DNA from: Planctomycetia bacterium
Lineage (GTDB): Bacteria; Planctomycetota; Phycisphaerae; Phycisphaerales; SM1A02
DNA length: 64,000 nucleotides
Direction: 5' to 3'
NCBI GenBank assembly: GCA_005776885.1
Contig: SXOD01000064.1
Span: 1-64,000 of the forward strand
Positions 1 to 8,142 of this stretch are shown here, piece by piece. Made by a program: the position numbers and the translations under genes. Every line of letters starts with the position of its first letter. Position 1 is the stretch's first letter. The notes under the pieces are model-generated. The model did not search any database and had not been told where the DNA came from. It saw nothing but the letters and a program-made list of their open reading frames with translations.

Positions 1-1
1 C

Positions 2-832
2 CGCTTGCTCACCTTCGAGCAGATCGGCTTGCCGCCGCTCGTGCAGGATCTGCTTCGCCGCCCTCGCGGCCTGTTCATCGTGACAGGTCCGACCGGCTCG
101 GGAAAGACGACCTCGCTGGCGACGATGATCGACTACATCAACCAGACCCTCGAACGGCACATCGTCACGATGGAGGACCCGATCGAGTACTACCACTGGC
201 ACAAGAAGTCGGTGGTCAACCAGCGCGAGGTCGGCCACGACACGCCGTCCTTCGCCGAAGCCCTGCGTCGCGTGCTTCGTCAGGACCCCGATTGCATCCT
301 CGTTGGTGAAATGCGCGACCTCGAGACGATCGAAGCCGCCATCCGTGCCGCCGAGACGGGCCACTTGGTGTTCGCGACGCTGCACACGACAGGCGCATCG
401 GGCACGATCAACCGCATCATCGACGCCTTCCCGACCAACCAGCAGGAACAGGTCCGCGTCCAGCTCTCCACATCCCTCATTGCCGTCCTCAGCCAGGCGC
501 TGCTGGCTCGCAGCGACAAGCCCGGGCGGGTGGCTGCGTACGAGTTCTTGGTCATCACCCCGGCCATCAGCAACCTCATCCGCGAGAACAAGACCTTCCG
601 CATCGACTCGGCGATCCAGACCGGCAAGAAGTTTGGCATGCAACTCCTGGACGACCACCTCTGGTCGCTCTACTCCAAGGGCTGGATCTCGGCGGAGGAG
701 ATGGTTGACAAGGGCCGGAACCCAGGCGACTTGACCGATAAAGTGCACCGGAGCGGTGGGACTGTCGGCCGCACCGAACTGGACCAGCCCGACGTGAGCA
801 CGGGTGATGCGAAGGCCCCCGCGAAGGGCTAG
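2..832 (+). CDS. pilT: PilT-type twitching ATPase (5' partial)
   Basis: Retraction ATPase of the type IV pilus/T2SS family, which hydrolyses ATP at the cytoplasmic face to depolymerise pilin. The reading frame is open to the window edge, so the N-terminal domain lies outside. Counting from the first in-frame leucine codon at 5, Walker A GPTGSGKT is near residues 28-35, Walker B CILVGEMRD near 97-105, and the His box HTTGASGTINRIIDAFP near 127-143. The 'GMQLLDDHLWSLYSKG' stretch is typical of PilT rather than PilB. A polar tail of about 35 residues follows the usual C-terminus. The next gene is the assembly ATPase, 160 nt downstream. Family assignment is firm; a role in motility rather than secretion is inferred. 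Confidence 0.93.
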   Translation, partial: RLLTFEQIGLPPLVQDLLRRPRGLFIVTGPTGSGKTTSLATMIDYINQTLERHIVTMEDPIEYYHWHKKSVVNQREVGHDTPSFAEALRRVLRQDPDCILVGEMRDLETIEAAIRAAETGHLVFATLHTTGASGTINRIIDAFPTNQQEQVRVQLSTSLIAVLSQALLARSDKPGRVAAYEFLVITPAISNLIRENKTFRIDSAIQTGKKFGMQLLDDHLWSLYSKGWISAEEMVDKGRNPGDLTDKVHRSGGTVGRTELDQPDVSTGDAKAPAKG

Positions 833-920
833 TGCGACGGGGCAGCCCTTTGCTCCATGGCTGCGGTCGGCAATCCTGGACAGCCGGTTGGGGCCCCATC
901 ATCGCAAAACGCGATGTCCA

Positions 921-928
921 TATAGGAT
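921..928 (+). promoter_or_regulatory. possible -10 element upstream of pilB/gspE
   Basis: TATAGGAT lies in an unusually A+T-rich stretch (about 903-975) of the 160-nt gap between pilT and the assembly ATPase gene. I see no convincing -35 element. This may be the start of a separate transcript for the downstream cluster. Confidence 0.35.
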
Positions 929-992
929 TTTTGCTCCGAAACGATGCTCGAACGATTGTTTTGTCGAATAACTTCTAGGTGGACCAGGCGTC

Positions 993-2759
993 ATGAAAAA
1001 CCGTTCCGTCGAAGAACTCAAGGGCCGCCGAATCGGGCGGGTCCTCAACAAGCTCGGGCTGCTCACGAAGGAGCAGGTCGAGGAAGTTGTTCGCGAGCAG
1101 ATCGCCACTCGGCAGCAGGACCCGCGGGGCAACCGGGCAGACTCGATGGTCGGCGCCATCTGCATCGCCAAGGGGTGGGTGACGGAACGGCAGGTTGAAC
1201 GTGCGATCGCTGGATCCAAGGGATTTGAGTACGTCGAATCCCTTTCCACCTCCGAAGTGCCCACCGCCTGCGCGGAGAAAGTGACCCCCCAGTCGGCACG
1301 CAGCTTCAAGATCATTCCGCTTGCTTTTGACCCGGGCACGCAGACCCTCCGGGTCGCCGTGGCCGGAATCGAGGGGGCGTTGGACACCACGTCGATCGCC
1401 CAGCTCCTCAACTGCAAGGTTCAGGCGGTTGTCGCCCCGGCGAGCGAGGTGGAAGCGGCGCTGAAGCGGATCTACGGCGGCGCGTCGACGCAGGCGCAGG
1501 GTGTCACCGCCGATCGAGACTACTCCGACGCCGTGAAGGCCACGGCCGGACGCGGCGAGTCGATCGACCTCGAGACGCTTGCGAAAGCCGCAGACAGCAA
1601 CGAGATCGTCCAGCTGGTGAACTTGATGGTGCTCACCGCCGTGAAGGAGCGCGCCTCGGACATTCACCTGGAGCCCTTCGAAAATGGATTCCGGGTCCGG
1701 CAGCGCATCGATGGCGTCCTGTACGAGATGAAGGGAGTGGACCACAGCCTTGCCGCCGCATGCGTGAGCCGCGTCAAGGTCATGGCCAAGCTGAACATCG
1801 CCGAGCGACGGTTGCCGCAGGATGGCCGCATCGAGCTCAAGTTCGGCAAGAACCCCATCGACATGCGTGTCTCGGTCCTGCCGACGATCTTCGGCGAGAG
1901 CGTCGTCATGCGCGTGCTGGACCGATCCAACGTGCAGCTGGACCTGCAGAACATCGGACTGCGCGAAGACGAGTACGAGCGCGTCGACCGGATCATCCGG
2001 CGGCCGAACGGGATCGTGGTGGTGACTGGCCCGACGGGGTCGGGCAAGACCACGACGCTCTATGCGGCGCTCTCGGCGCTCAACGACACGGAGACCAAGG
2101 TGCTCACGGCAGAGGACCCGGTCGAGTACGACATCTCGGGACTGATCCAGTGCCAGGTGAACATCGACCAGGAACTCACGTTTGCCAAGCTGCTCCGGTC
2201 GTTCCTCCGCCAGGATCCTGACGTCATCCTGATAGGCGAGATCCGTGACCTGGAGACGGCACAGATCGCCATCCAGGCCTCGCTCACCGGCCACTTGGTG
2301 CTGACGACCCTTCACACCAACGATGCACCAAGCAGCATCTTGCGCCTCCTGGACCTGGGCGTGGAAAACTTCCTGCTCACCGCGACGCTGGAGGCCATCG
2401 TGGCGCAGCGCCTCGTCCGCCGCGTCTGCGTGCATTGCAAGGAAGAGTTCAAGCCCTCGGAAGCGGAGGCGATGGAGCTTGGCATGCGGCTGGCCGACCT
2501 GGGCGGCCGCAGCCTCTACCGCGGGCGCGGCTGCGAGAAGTGCAGCGGCGGGTATCGCGGGCGCCGTGCGCTGTTCGAGATCATGGCGATGGATGACGAC
2601 CTGCGTGAACTGGTCATGCAGAACGCCTCCACGTCGGTGCTTGCCGCCGAGAGCCGCAAGCGCGGGATGCGCACCCTCCGCGAGAGCGGGATGCTGGCGC
2701 TCTACGAGGGACAGACGACGATCGAAGAAGTGCTCCGCGAGACGCTCGGAGACGAATGA
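993..2759 (+). CDS. GspE/PilB-type assembly ATPase
   Basis: 588-residue type II secretion/type IV pilus extension ATPase, which drives pseudopilin polymerisation at the inner membrane. Residues about 1-160 form an MshEN-like N-terminal domain. The Asp-box SDIHLEP is at 222-228, Walker A GPTGSGKTTT near 346-355 and Walker B VILIGEIRD near 411-419. A zinc tetracysteine is visible at C479/C482 and C514/C517. The start is supported by an AGGTGG Shine-Dalgarno-like sequence about 10 nt upstream. It sits between pilT and a GspF homologue. The data do not decide between GspE and PilB; the neighbouring pseudopilins favour a T2SS-like role and pilT a pilus role. Confidence 0.94.
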   Translation: MKNRSVEELKGRRIGRVLNKLGLLTKEQVEEVVREQIATRQQDPRGNRADSMVGAICIAKGWVTERQVERAIAGSKGFEYVESLSTSEVPTACAEKVTPQSARSFKIIPLAFDPGTQTLRVAVAGIEGALDTTSIAQLLNCKVQAVVAPASEVEAALKRIYGGASTQAQGVTADRDYSDAVKATAGRGESIDLETLAKAADSNEIVQLVNLMVLTAVKERASDIHLEPFENGFRVRQRIDGVLYEMKGVDHSLAAACVSRVKVMAKLNIAERRLPQDGRIELKFGKNPIDMRVSVLPTIFGESVVMRVLDRSNVQLDLQNIGLREDEYERVDRIIRRPNGIVVVTGPTGSGKTTTLYAALSALNDTETKVLTAEDPVEYDISGLIQCQVNIDQELTFAKLLRSFLRQDPDVILIGEIRDLETAQIAIQASLTGHLVLTTLHTNDAPSSILRLLDLGVENFLLTATLEAIVAQRLVRRVCVHCKEEFKPSEAEAMELGMRLADLGGRSLYRGRGCEKCSGGYRGRRALFEIMAMDDDLRELVMQNASTSVLAAESRKRGMRTLRESGMLALYEGQTTIEEVLRETLGDE

Positions 2760-2791
2760 CCTGCCTGCTGTTCGCGAGGAGTTGACCACCC

Positions 2792-4057
2792 ATGCCCACG
2801 TTTGCCTACCAAGCCAAGGATCGAACCGGCGAGAAGAAGAAGGGGGAGATCGAGGCCGCCAATGCCGATGAGGCGAAGAAGCTGCTTCTGGGCCAGGGGC
2901 TGGCCGGCGCAACCCTGAAGGTCAAGAAGGACGTCGCCAAGAAGGACCCGGGCGCCAAGAAGAAGAAGGGGTTTTCGATCTCGATCGGGCGCGTGGGTGC
3001 CAAGCAGCTCACGACCTTCACCCGGCAGCTCTCGACGCTCCAGGACGCCGGCCTGCCGCTCCTTCGGTCGCTCCAGATCCTGAAGGAACAGCAGAAGTCT
3101 GGCAAGCTCAAGAGCGTGCTCGAGACCGTGTGCGAGGACGTCTCCAGCGGTGACTCGCTCTCGACGGCCTTCGGGAAGCACCCCAAGGCCTTCGACCGCC
3201 TGTACGTCAAGATGGTCGCGGCCGGCGAGGTCGGCGGCGTCCTGGACGTGATCCTGCAGCGACTCGCGGAGTTCATGGAGAAGGGGCAGCGCCTCAAGCG
3301 GCGCATCATCGGCGCCATGATCTACCCGTCGGTGGTCATCTGCATCGCCGTCGCCATCGTGACGGGCATCATGTACTTCGTCATCCCGAAGTTCCAGGAG
3401 ATCTTCAATGACTTCGACGTGAAGCTCCCGGGCCTCACGCTCTTCCTGATCGATGCGTCGCGATGGGTCGCCGGCCAGAACCCAGACCAATCGGTCCCCG
3501 GGGCCGCCTGGATCGCGTTCTCGCCGTTCATCATCTACTTCTCGGTCCTGCTGATACGGAAGACCAAGTTCGGGCGTGCCGGGACGGACATCATCCGCAG
3601 CTGGATACCGGTCATCGGCGGGCTGGTGCGGAAGACCGCGGTGGCGCGATTCACGCGGACGCTCGGGACCTTGGTGACGGCCGGCGTGCCGATCCTGGAG
3701 GCGATCAACATCACGCGTGACACCTCGGGCAACTACATCTATGAGCAGGCGCTCCAGAAGGTCCACGACTCCATCCGCGAGGGTGAGACCTTCTCCAAGC
3801 CGCTGCGCGAGTCCAAGGTCTGCGATTCCATCGTCGTCAACATGATTGACGTCGGCGAGGAGACGGGCGACCTGGACATCATGCTGATGAAGATCGCCGA
3901 CAACTACGAGGAAGAAGTGGACGTGGCCGTCGGCAGCCTCTTGAGCCTGCTGGAACCGTTCATGGTGGTGATCCTGGGCGGCATCGTCGGCACGATCGTG
4001 CTGGCGCTCTTCCTCCCGCTGGTCTCCATGATCGAGAGCGTTTCCTCCTCCAAGTGA
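2792..4057 (+). CDS. GspF/PilC inner-membrane platform protein
   Basis: 421 residues, the polytopic platform on which the ATPase acts. It carries the two T2SSF domains (about 75-200 and 275-405). Hydrophobic segments lie near 173-199, 234-255 and 388-415, matching the three-helix GspF topology. The N-terminal 70 residues are Lys-rich. A GAGGAG Shine-Dalgarno lies 10 nt before the ATG. The stop overlaps the start of the next pseudopilin gene (GTGA at 4054), indicating translational coupling. Confidence 0.94.
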   Translation: MPTFAYQAKDRTGEKKKGEIEAANADEAKKLLLGQGLAGATLKVKKDVAKKDPGAKKKKGFSISIGRVGAKQLTTFTRQLSTLQDAGLPLLRSLQILKEQQKSGKLKSVLETVCEDVSSGDSLSTAFGKHPKAFDRLYVKMVAAGEVGGVLDVILQRLAEFMEKGQRLKRRIIGAMIYPSVVICIAVAIVTGIMYFVIPKFQEIFNDFDVKLPGLTLFLIDASRWVAGQNPDQSVPGAAWIAFSPFIIYFSVLLIRKTKFGRAGTDIIRSWIPVIGGLVRKTAVARFTRTLGTLVTAGVPILEAINITRDTSGNYIYEQALQKVHDSIREGETFSKPLRESKVCDSIVVNMIDVGEETGDLDIMLMKIADNYEEEVDVAVGSLLSLLEPFMVVILGGIVGTIVLALFLPLVSMIESVSSSK

Positions 4058-5142
4058 CCTCACCCGTGACACGCATGCGACCATCTCGCCCGTCCCTCGC
4101 CACCCGCCCAGGCTTCACGCTGCTGGAGCTCCTGGTCACCGTGGCGATCATCGTGTCGCTGCTGGGGTTGCTGCTGGTGGGGCTGGGAAAGGCCAGCGAG
4201 TTTGCCAAGGTCGCCAAGACCAAGTCGCTCATGCAGGCCCTCATGACCGGTCTGGCGCAGTTCAAGGAAGACACGGGCTACTACCCGCCGGTCCTTGGCG
4301 TGGGAACTGGTGGCGTGTCCGTGGCCAGCCTGCCCGGCGAGCGTGGATTTGCCCGCGACCTCCTCCGCCCGCCAACCTTCGCCAACGCCAGCAACCCGAC
4401 CCAGAACGAAATCGACGCCGTCAACGGGTGGTGGTCGGTGACTTCGATGCCGGACTACCTGCTTGGCTACGACACGAGGGAGTTTGACGCCTACGGCTTT
4501 GAGCCACTCACTCCCGCGAACAACAGCCCAGGCTCCCGCGAGATTCCGCCAGTCGGCATCCGCCACCCCGGCCGCGACGGCGTGTGGGGCGCGGCGCTCA
4601 ATCCCAGGACCATGGCCTCCAACGCCATCGGCTTCTATCGACAGCGCAATCCCGGCAATGGCGCCGGCGGGAATCCCAACTCGTGGAACGGCGAGGGCGT
4701 CCGTGGGGCGGTCCTCGGGCCGTACCTCAACCTGAAGGACTCCGACATCTTGGGCGCCCTCTCCGGCGTCGACGCCCAGGGCGAGCCGATCGTGCTTCGC
4801 GCGGAGGAGACCGCGGACTTTGACCTCTTGCCCAAGTGCTTCATCGACTATTGGGGTCGCCCGCTCCGCTACTACCGACGTGGATACAACGCGCTTGATC
4901 CGTCCAGCTTCAGTGCGGACTTCAACCTTGGCGACGTGATCGCCCTCCGTCCACAGTCGATCGCGCCGGGAACGGAGTACGACGGGTACCGCGACGCGAA
5001 CAACGATTCCAGCTCGACGCGCTCCCTGGTCGCCGCCGAGTTTGCGCTGTTGTCCACGGGACCCGACCGGGCGTGGGACGCCGTGGTCCGCGTCGATGCG
5101 GCGGGCCGCAATGTAGACAACATCGTGGAGGTCGGGCCATGA
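4054..5142 (+). CDS. GspG-like pseudopilin 1
   Basis: 362-residue prepilin-like protein. A short basic leader ends in Gly before the methylation-motif segment FTLLELLVTVAIIV, with Glu at mature position 5, so cleavage is expected at RPG|F. After the helix, FKEDTGYYPP, DYWGRPLRYY and ALLSTGPDRAWD match conserved GspG positions for the shaft pseudopilin. It is more than twice the usual GspG length (about 140 residues), with a long insert between these motifs. GTG 4054 (overlapping the gspF stop), GTG 4066 and ATG 4075 are all possible starts; coupling favours 4054. The stop overlaps the next gene (ATGA). Confidence 0.85.
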   Translation: MTSPVTRMRPSRPSLATRPGFTLLELLVTVAIIVSLLGLLLVGLGKASEFAKVAKTKSLMQALMTGLAQFKEDTGYYPPVLGVGTGGVSVASLPGERGFARDLLRPPTFANASNPTQNEIDAVNGWWSVTSMPDYLLGYDTREFDAYGFEPLTPANNSPGSREIPPVGIRHPGRDGVWGAALNPRTMASNAIGFYRQRNPGNGAGGNPNSWNGEGVRGAVLGPYLNLKDSDILGALSGVDAQGEPIVLRAEETADFDLLPKCFIDYWGRPLRYYRRGYNALDPSSFSADFNLGDVIALRPQSIAPGTEYDGYRDANNDSSSTRSLVAAEFALLSTGPDRAWDAVVRVDAAGRNVDNIVEVGP

Positions 5143-5879
5143 CACGGATGAATCGATCCACCCTTCGACACGCTCGCGGCTTCAGCTTGCTTGAGCTGGT
5201 CGTCGTGATGGGCATCATCCTGGTGCTCATCGGGCTCGTCCTGGCGGTGAGCGGGGCCCTGACGGCCGGCGCGGAAAAGCGGGCCTTGGAGCAGTCGTTT
5301 GCGATCCTGGACAGCGCCGTCCAGGAATGGCAGCAGGAGATGGGTCGTGAGATGACCTTCCGCCGCACCGTGCCCGTGGCGGGTTTCACCACGGACCCCG
5401 TGACGCTGGACCATGACCAGAATCCGAACACGCCGATGATCACGCTCGGGTGGGACGTCCAGGAGGTGCCCACGGCGCAGGCTGACACGCAGAGCCGGAC
5501 GTTCCTGGATGTGCTCCTGTACTCGGAGCGCCCGCGAGAGATCCTGGCCAACCTGCCGGAGAAACTGCTTCGCAACGCTGGGTTCAACACCACCACCCAG
5601 CAGCCCATCCAGGAGCTGATCGATCCTTGGGGCAAGCCGGTCCGGGTCGTGTTCCCCTGCCGAGAGTGGGGGAAGGGGACGGGGCCCGACACGGGCGCTG
5701 CAGACATCGACGGGACCGTTCGCTCGCTGCAGGAGACGCAACTCGGCTCCTGCCTGGATCGTCGCATCCGCTTCGTGAGTGCGGGTCCTGATGGTGTGTT
5801 TGGCGACATCACCCAGCCGACATCCTCCACGCTCTACAAGCTGAGCGAGGACAACATCGAGAGTTACCCGACCCGATGA
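5139..5879 (+). CDS. GspG-like pseudopilin 2
   Basis: 246 residues. The prepilin N-terminus ARG|FSLLELVVVMGIILVL has Glu5 and a Gly -1 cleavage site. The C-terminal part has DPWGKPVRVVFPC and RFVSAGPDGVFGD, again resembling the GspG calcium-site end. ATG 5139 overlaps the preceding stop (ATGA) and was chosen over upstream in-frame starts inside the previous gene. With its neighbour, this gives two GspG-like proteins side by side; one may be a dedicated minor pseudopilin. Confidence 0.83.
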   Translation: MTRMNRSTLRHARGFSLLELVVVMGIILVLIGLVLAVSGALTAGAEKRALEQSFAILDSAVQEWQQEMGREMTFRRTVPVAGFTTDPVTLDHDQNPNTPMITLGWDVQEVPTAQADTQSRTFLDVLLYSERPREILANLPEKLLRNAGFNTTTQQPIQELIDPWGKPVRVVFPCREWGKGTGPDTGAADIDGTVRSLQETQLGSCLDRRIRFVSAGPDGVFGDITQPTSSTLYKLSEDNIESYPTR

Positions 5880-6796
5880 AGGGCGCCCTCCACCAACACT
5901 CCCCGCGCGCCCGCCGCGCCTTCACGCTGGCGGAGCTGCTGGTCGTGATGGGGATCATCGCGCTCTTGGCCACGCTCACCGCGATCAGCGTCGAACAAGT
6001 GGCCGGGACGTCTCGGCTGGCCACCGGCACCAATACGGTTATGGGTGCGCTCGGCGAGGCGCGGGCCATGGCCATCAAGGAGAACAAGCCCACCTGCGTG
6101 GCATTCGCGGTGTTCCGTGCCAACTCCGCCGCTCCGCAGCAGACCATCGTGGTCGTGGCCATGGCCACCGGACGGATGCTCAACCTCAATCCCGGGAGCG
6201 GTGCCACCGACAACGACTTGATCGCCGAGGAATTCCTCCCGGTGGATGGGCTGCCCGTGCGCCGGTTGCCGCCGGGCATCAAGGTCGCGGGACCCTTCAC
6301 GGACTATTCGCAACCGCAGTACGGCTCCTCTGACGACATCTGGATCACGCAGCCGGAGTTCTCCAACAGCGAGAATGGCTCGATGCTGGTGGTCCGTTTC
6401 GGGCCCGATGGCGGTGTGCAGACTCGCAATCCCGCGCTCCCTGCCAACATCACCCCGACGGCCGCGACCGACACGGCCTACGCCTCGCTCTGGGTGGATG
6501 TCGACCGTGACGGCCTGGTGGACATCGGGACCACGGGCGGTTCCAGCAATGGTCGCTTCTTTGACTTTGACGAGCTCGGCGACGAACCCGTCGGCGACGT
6601 CGTGGAGTTCCTCGCGATCTTTGATGATCGCGACGCACGGGAGCGCTACAACATCGCCGCGTGGAACCCGGCGACGGGCGGCGGCACGAATGCGGCCGAG
6701 GATGCCAGACGAGACGACCTGACCGAATACATCGACCAGTTCGCCGACCGGATCCACTTCAATCGCTACACCGGGGTGGCCGGGAGGCTCCGTTGA
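5876..6796 (+). CDS. GspH-like pseudopilin
   Basis: 306 residues. The N-terminal segment FTLAELLVVMGIIALLATL carries Glu5, but the residue before the expected cleavage is Ala (RRA|F) rather than Gly. The following TNTVMGALGEARAMAIKENK helix and CVAF strand are typical of GspH/FimT. It is longer than usual (GspH is about 170 residues), with an acidic, DxDxD-containing region in the C-terminal half. It overlaps both neighbours by ATGA/TTGA start-stop junctions. Confidence 0.83.
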   Translation: MKGALHQHSPRARRAFTLAELLVVMGIIALLATLTAISVEQVAGTSRLATGTNTVMGALGEARAMAIKENKPTCVAFAVFRANSAAPQQTIVVVAMATGRMLNLNPGSGATDNDLIAEEFLPVDGLPVRRLPPGIKVAGPFTDYSQPQYGSSDDIWITQPEFSNSENGSMLVVRFGPDGGVQTRNPALPANITPTAATDTAYASLWVDVDRDGLVDIGTTGGSSNGRFFDFDELGDEPVGDVVEFLAIFDDRDARERYNIAAWNPATGGGTNAAEDARRDDLTEYIDQFADRIHFNRYTGVAGRLR

Positions 6797-8142
6797 CGCG
6801 CAGGGGACCAGCCGCGAAACCGGGTGCTCGTGGGTTCTCGCTCATCGAGCTGTTGCTGGCGGTCTTCATCCTGGCGATCGGCATCATCGGCGTGAGCGCG
6901 ATCTTCCCGGCGGGCATCGTCCAGCAGCGGCAATCGCAGGACGACACCTACGGCCCGCTGGTGGCGGAGAGCGCGCTCTCCGTGATCCGGGGCAAGGTCC
7001 GGGTGCGAGACTTTGGTTCGTTCGAGCAGTTCCAGGACGGAGGCGGGAACCCCAGCCCGGACTTTGTGCCCGGCATCGCCGGCCCGACGCCGATCATCAA
7101 CCCGAGCACGCTTGCCACGAACTTCGTCACGATGGTCCCCCAGGGCTACCGTCCGCTCGTGGGGGACTGGCGGTGGAAGCGGCCGGCCATCATCTTCCAG
7201 GATTCGATTGCCGGCTTGAATCCGAGCACCGGATTCATGAGTGCGATCGACGTCTTCGGTGCGACGCTCTTCGAGACGATGAACGCCGGGACGGGCGGTT
7301 ACGTGGCGCGCGTGGGCCCCGCGAATGTCCGGTGCGAGTCGACGCTTTCGGGGTATCCGGCGAGCGCCGGCCCACTCGGGCGCTGCTACGGCATTCCTTG
7401 GAACATCGATTCACAGGGGTCGGCCCCCTGGGCCATCATCACGCAGCGTGAACGCACGTGGCCGCAGGGCATCGACTACGACCCCGTGAACGGGAATGGC
7501 AGCAATGGCCTGCTGGCGCGGCAGCAATACGTGTGGGACTGCATGTTCCGGCGTCGCGGCGGCCGGATCCAGGTGGCCGTGTTTGTCTACCGGACTTCCA
7601 GCCCCGGCGGCGAGTCCACCCCCTATGTCGTCCCCGCGAACCAGATCGTCGCGATGCCGACGGACCCGCTCGGCGGGCCGCTGCCGGTCTTCCCCCGGAG
7701 CTGGACCTTTGCGGCGAATGAGCGTTGGGGCGTCGGTGGCGCCGACGGCAACCTGCAGACCGCGGTCGATGCCAACGTCCTCCCGCTGACCACCGCCAAC
7801 TCGGGCCCCGGCAACTGGACATTGCTCGAGGACTCGTTCGGGTGGCAAGGCCCCGGACAGTGGATTCTTGACAACTACGGGACCGTCCACCGGCTTGTGC
7901 GCGGGCGGCGCAACAAGTCGGAGGGGCCATGTCGGCTCAGCAGCCCGATCGCGTACCAGGCGCCGTGTGCAGCCAACTTCCCGTACGGTTGGCAGGCCAT
8001 CAACTCGGGGCAGTTTGAGTCAACCCCGACGGCCACGGCCCAAGTCCCCAACTCCTGGGTCGACCAAATCTGGTTCATGCCGGTCCAGGATTCAGCCGGC
8101 AACACCCTCACTCCCGTCTTCGTCGCGGTGCAGGAGCTTTGA
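6793..8142 (+). CDS. GspI/PilV-like pseudopilin
   Basis: 449 residues if TTG 6793 is used; this codon overlaps the previous stop (TTGA), as at several junctions in the cluster. The N-terminus is ARG|FSLIELLLAVFILAIGIIG with Gly -1 and Glu5. The 'FILAIGIIGVSAIFPAGI' run resembles PilV/GspI. The family is normally about 120-180 residues, so the soluble domain is greatly enlarged. It is rich in Trp, Pro and Gly and has no domain I recognise. Confidence 0.8.
   Translation: MTRRGPAAKPGARGFSLIELLLAVFILAIGIIGVSAIFPAGIVQQRQSQDDTYGPLVAESALSVIRGKVRVRDFGSFEQFQDGGGNPSPDFVPGIAGPTPIINPSTLATNFVTMVPQGYRPLVGDWRWKRPAIIFQDSIAGLNPSTGFMSAIDVFGATLFETMNAGTGGYVARVGPANVRCESTLSGYPASAGPLGRCYGIPWNIDSQGSAPWAIITQRERTWPQGIDYDPVNGNGSNGLLARQQYVWDCMFRRRGGRIQVAVFVYRTSSPGGESTPYVVPANQIVAMPTDPLGGPLPVFPRSWTFAANERWGVGGADGNLQTAVDANVLPLTTANSGPGNWTLLEDSFGWQGPGQWILDNYGTVHRLVRGRRNKSEGPCRLSSPIAYQAPCAANFPYGWQAINSGQFESTPTATAQVPNSWVDQIWFMPVQDSAGNTLTPVFVAVQEL

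Noticed and set aside
975-2912. 645-residue antisense frame over the assembly ATPase gene
   Set aside because: It mirrors a gene with clear Walker, Asp-box and zinc motifs. Long antisense frames are expected in DNA this GC-rich, and the translation has no domain or normal composition.
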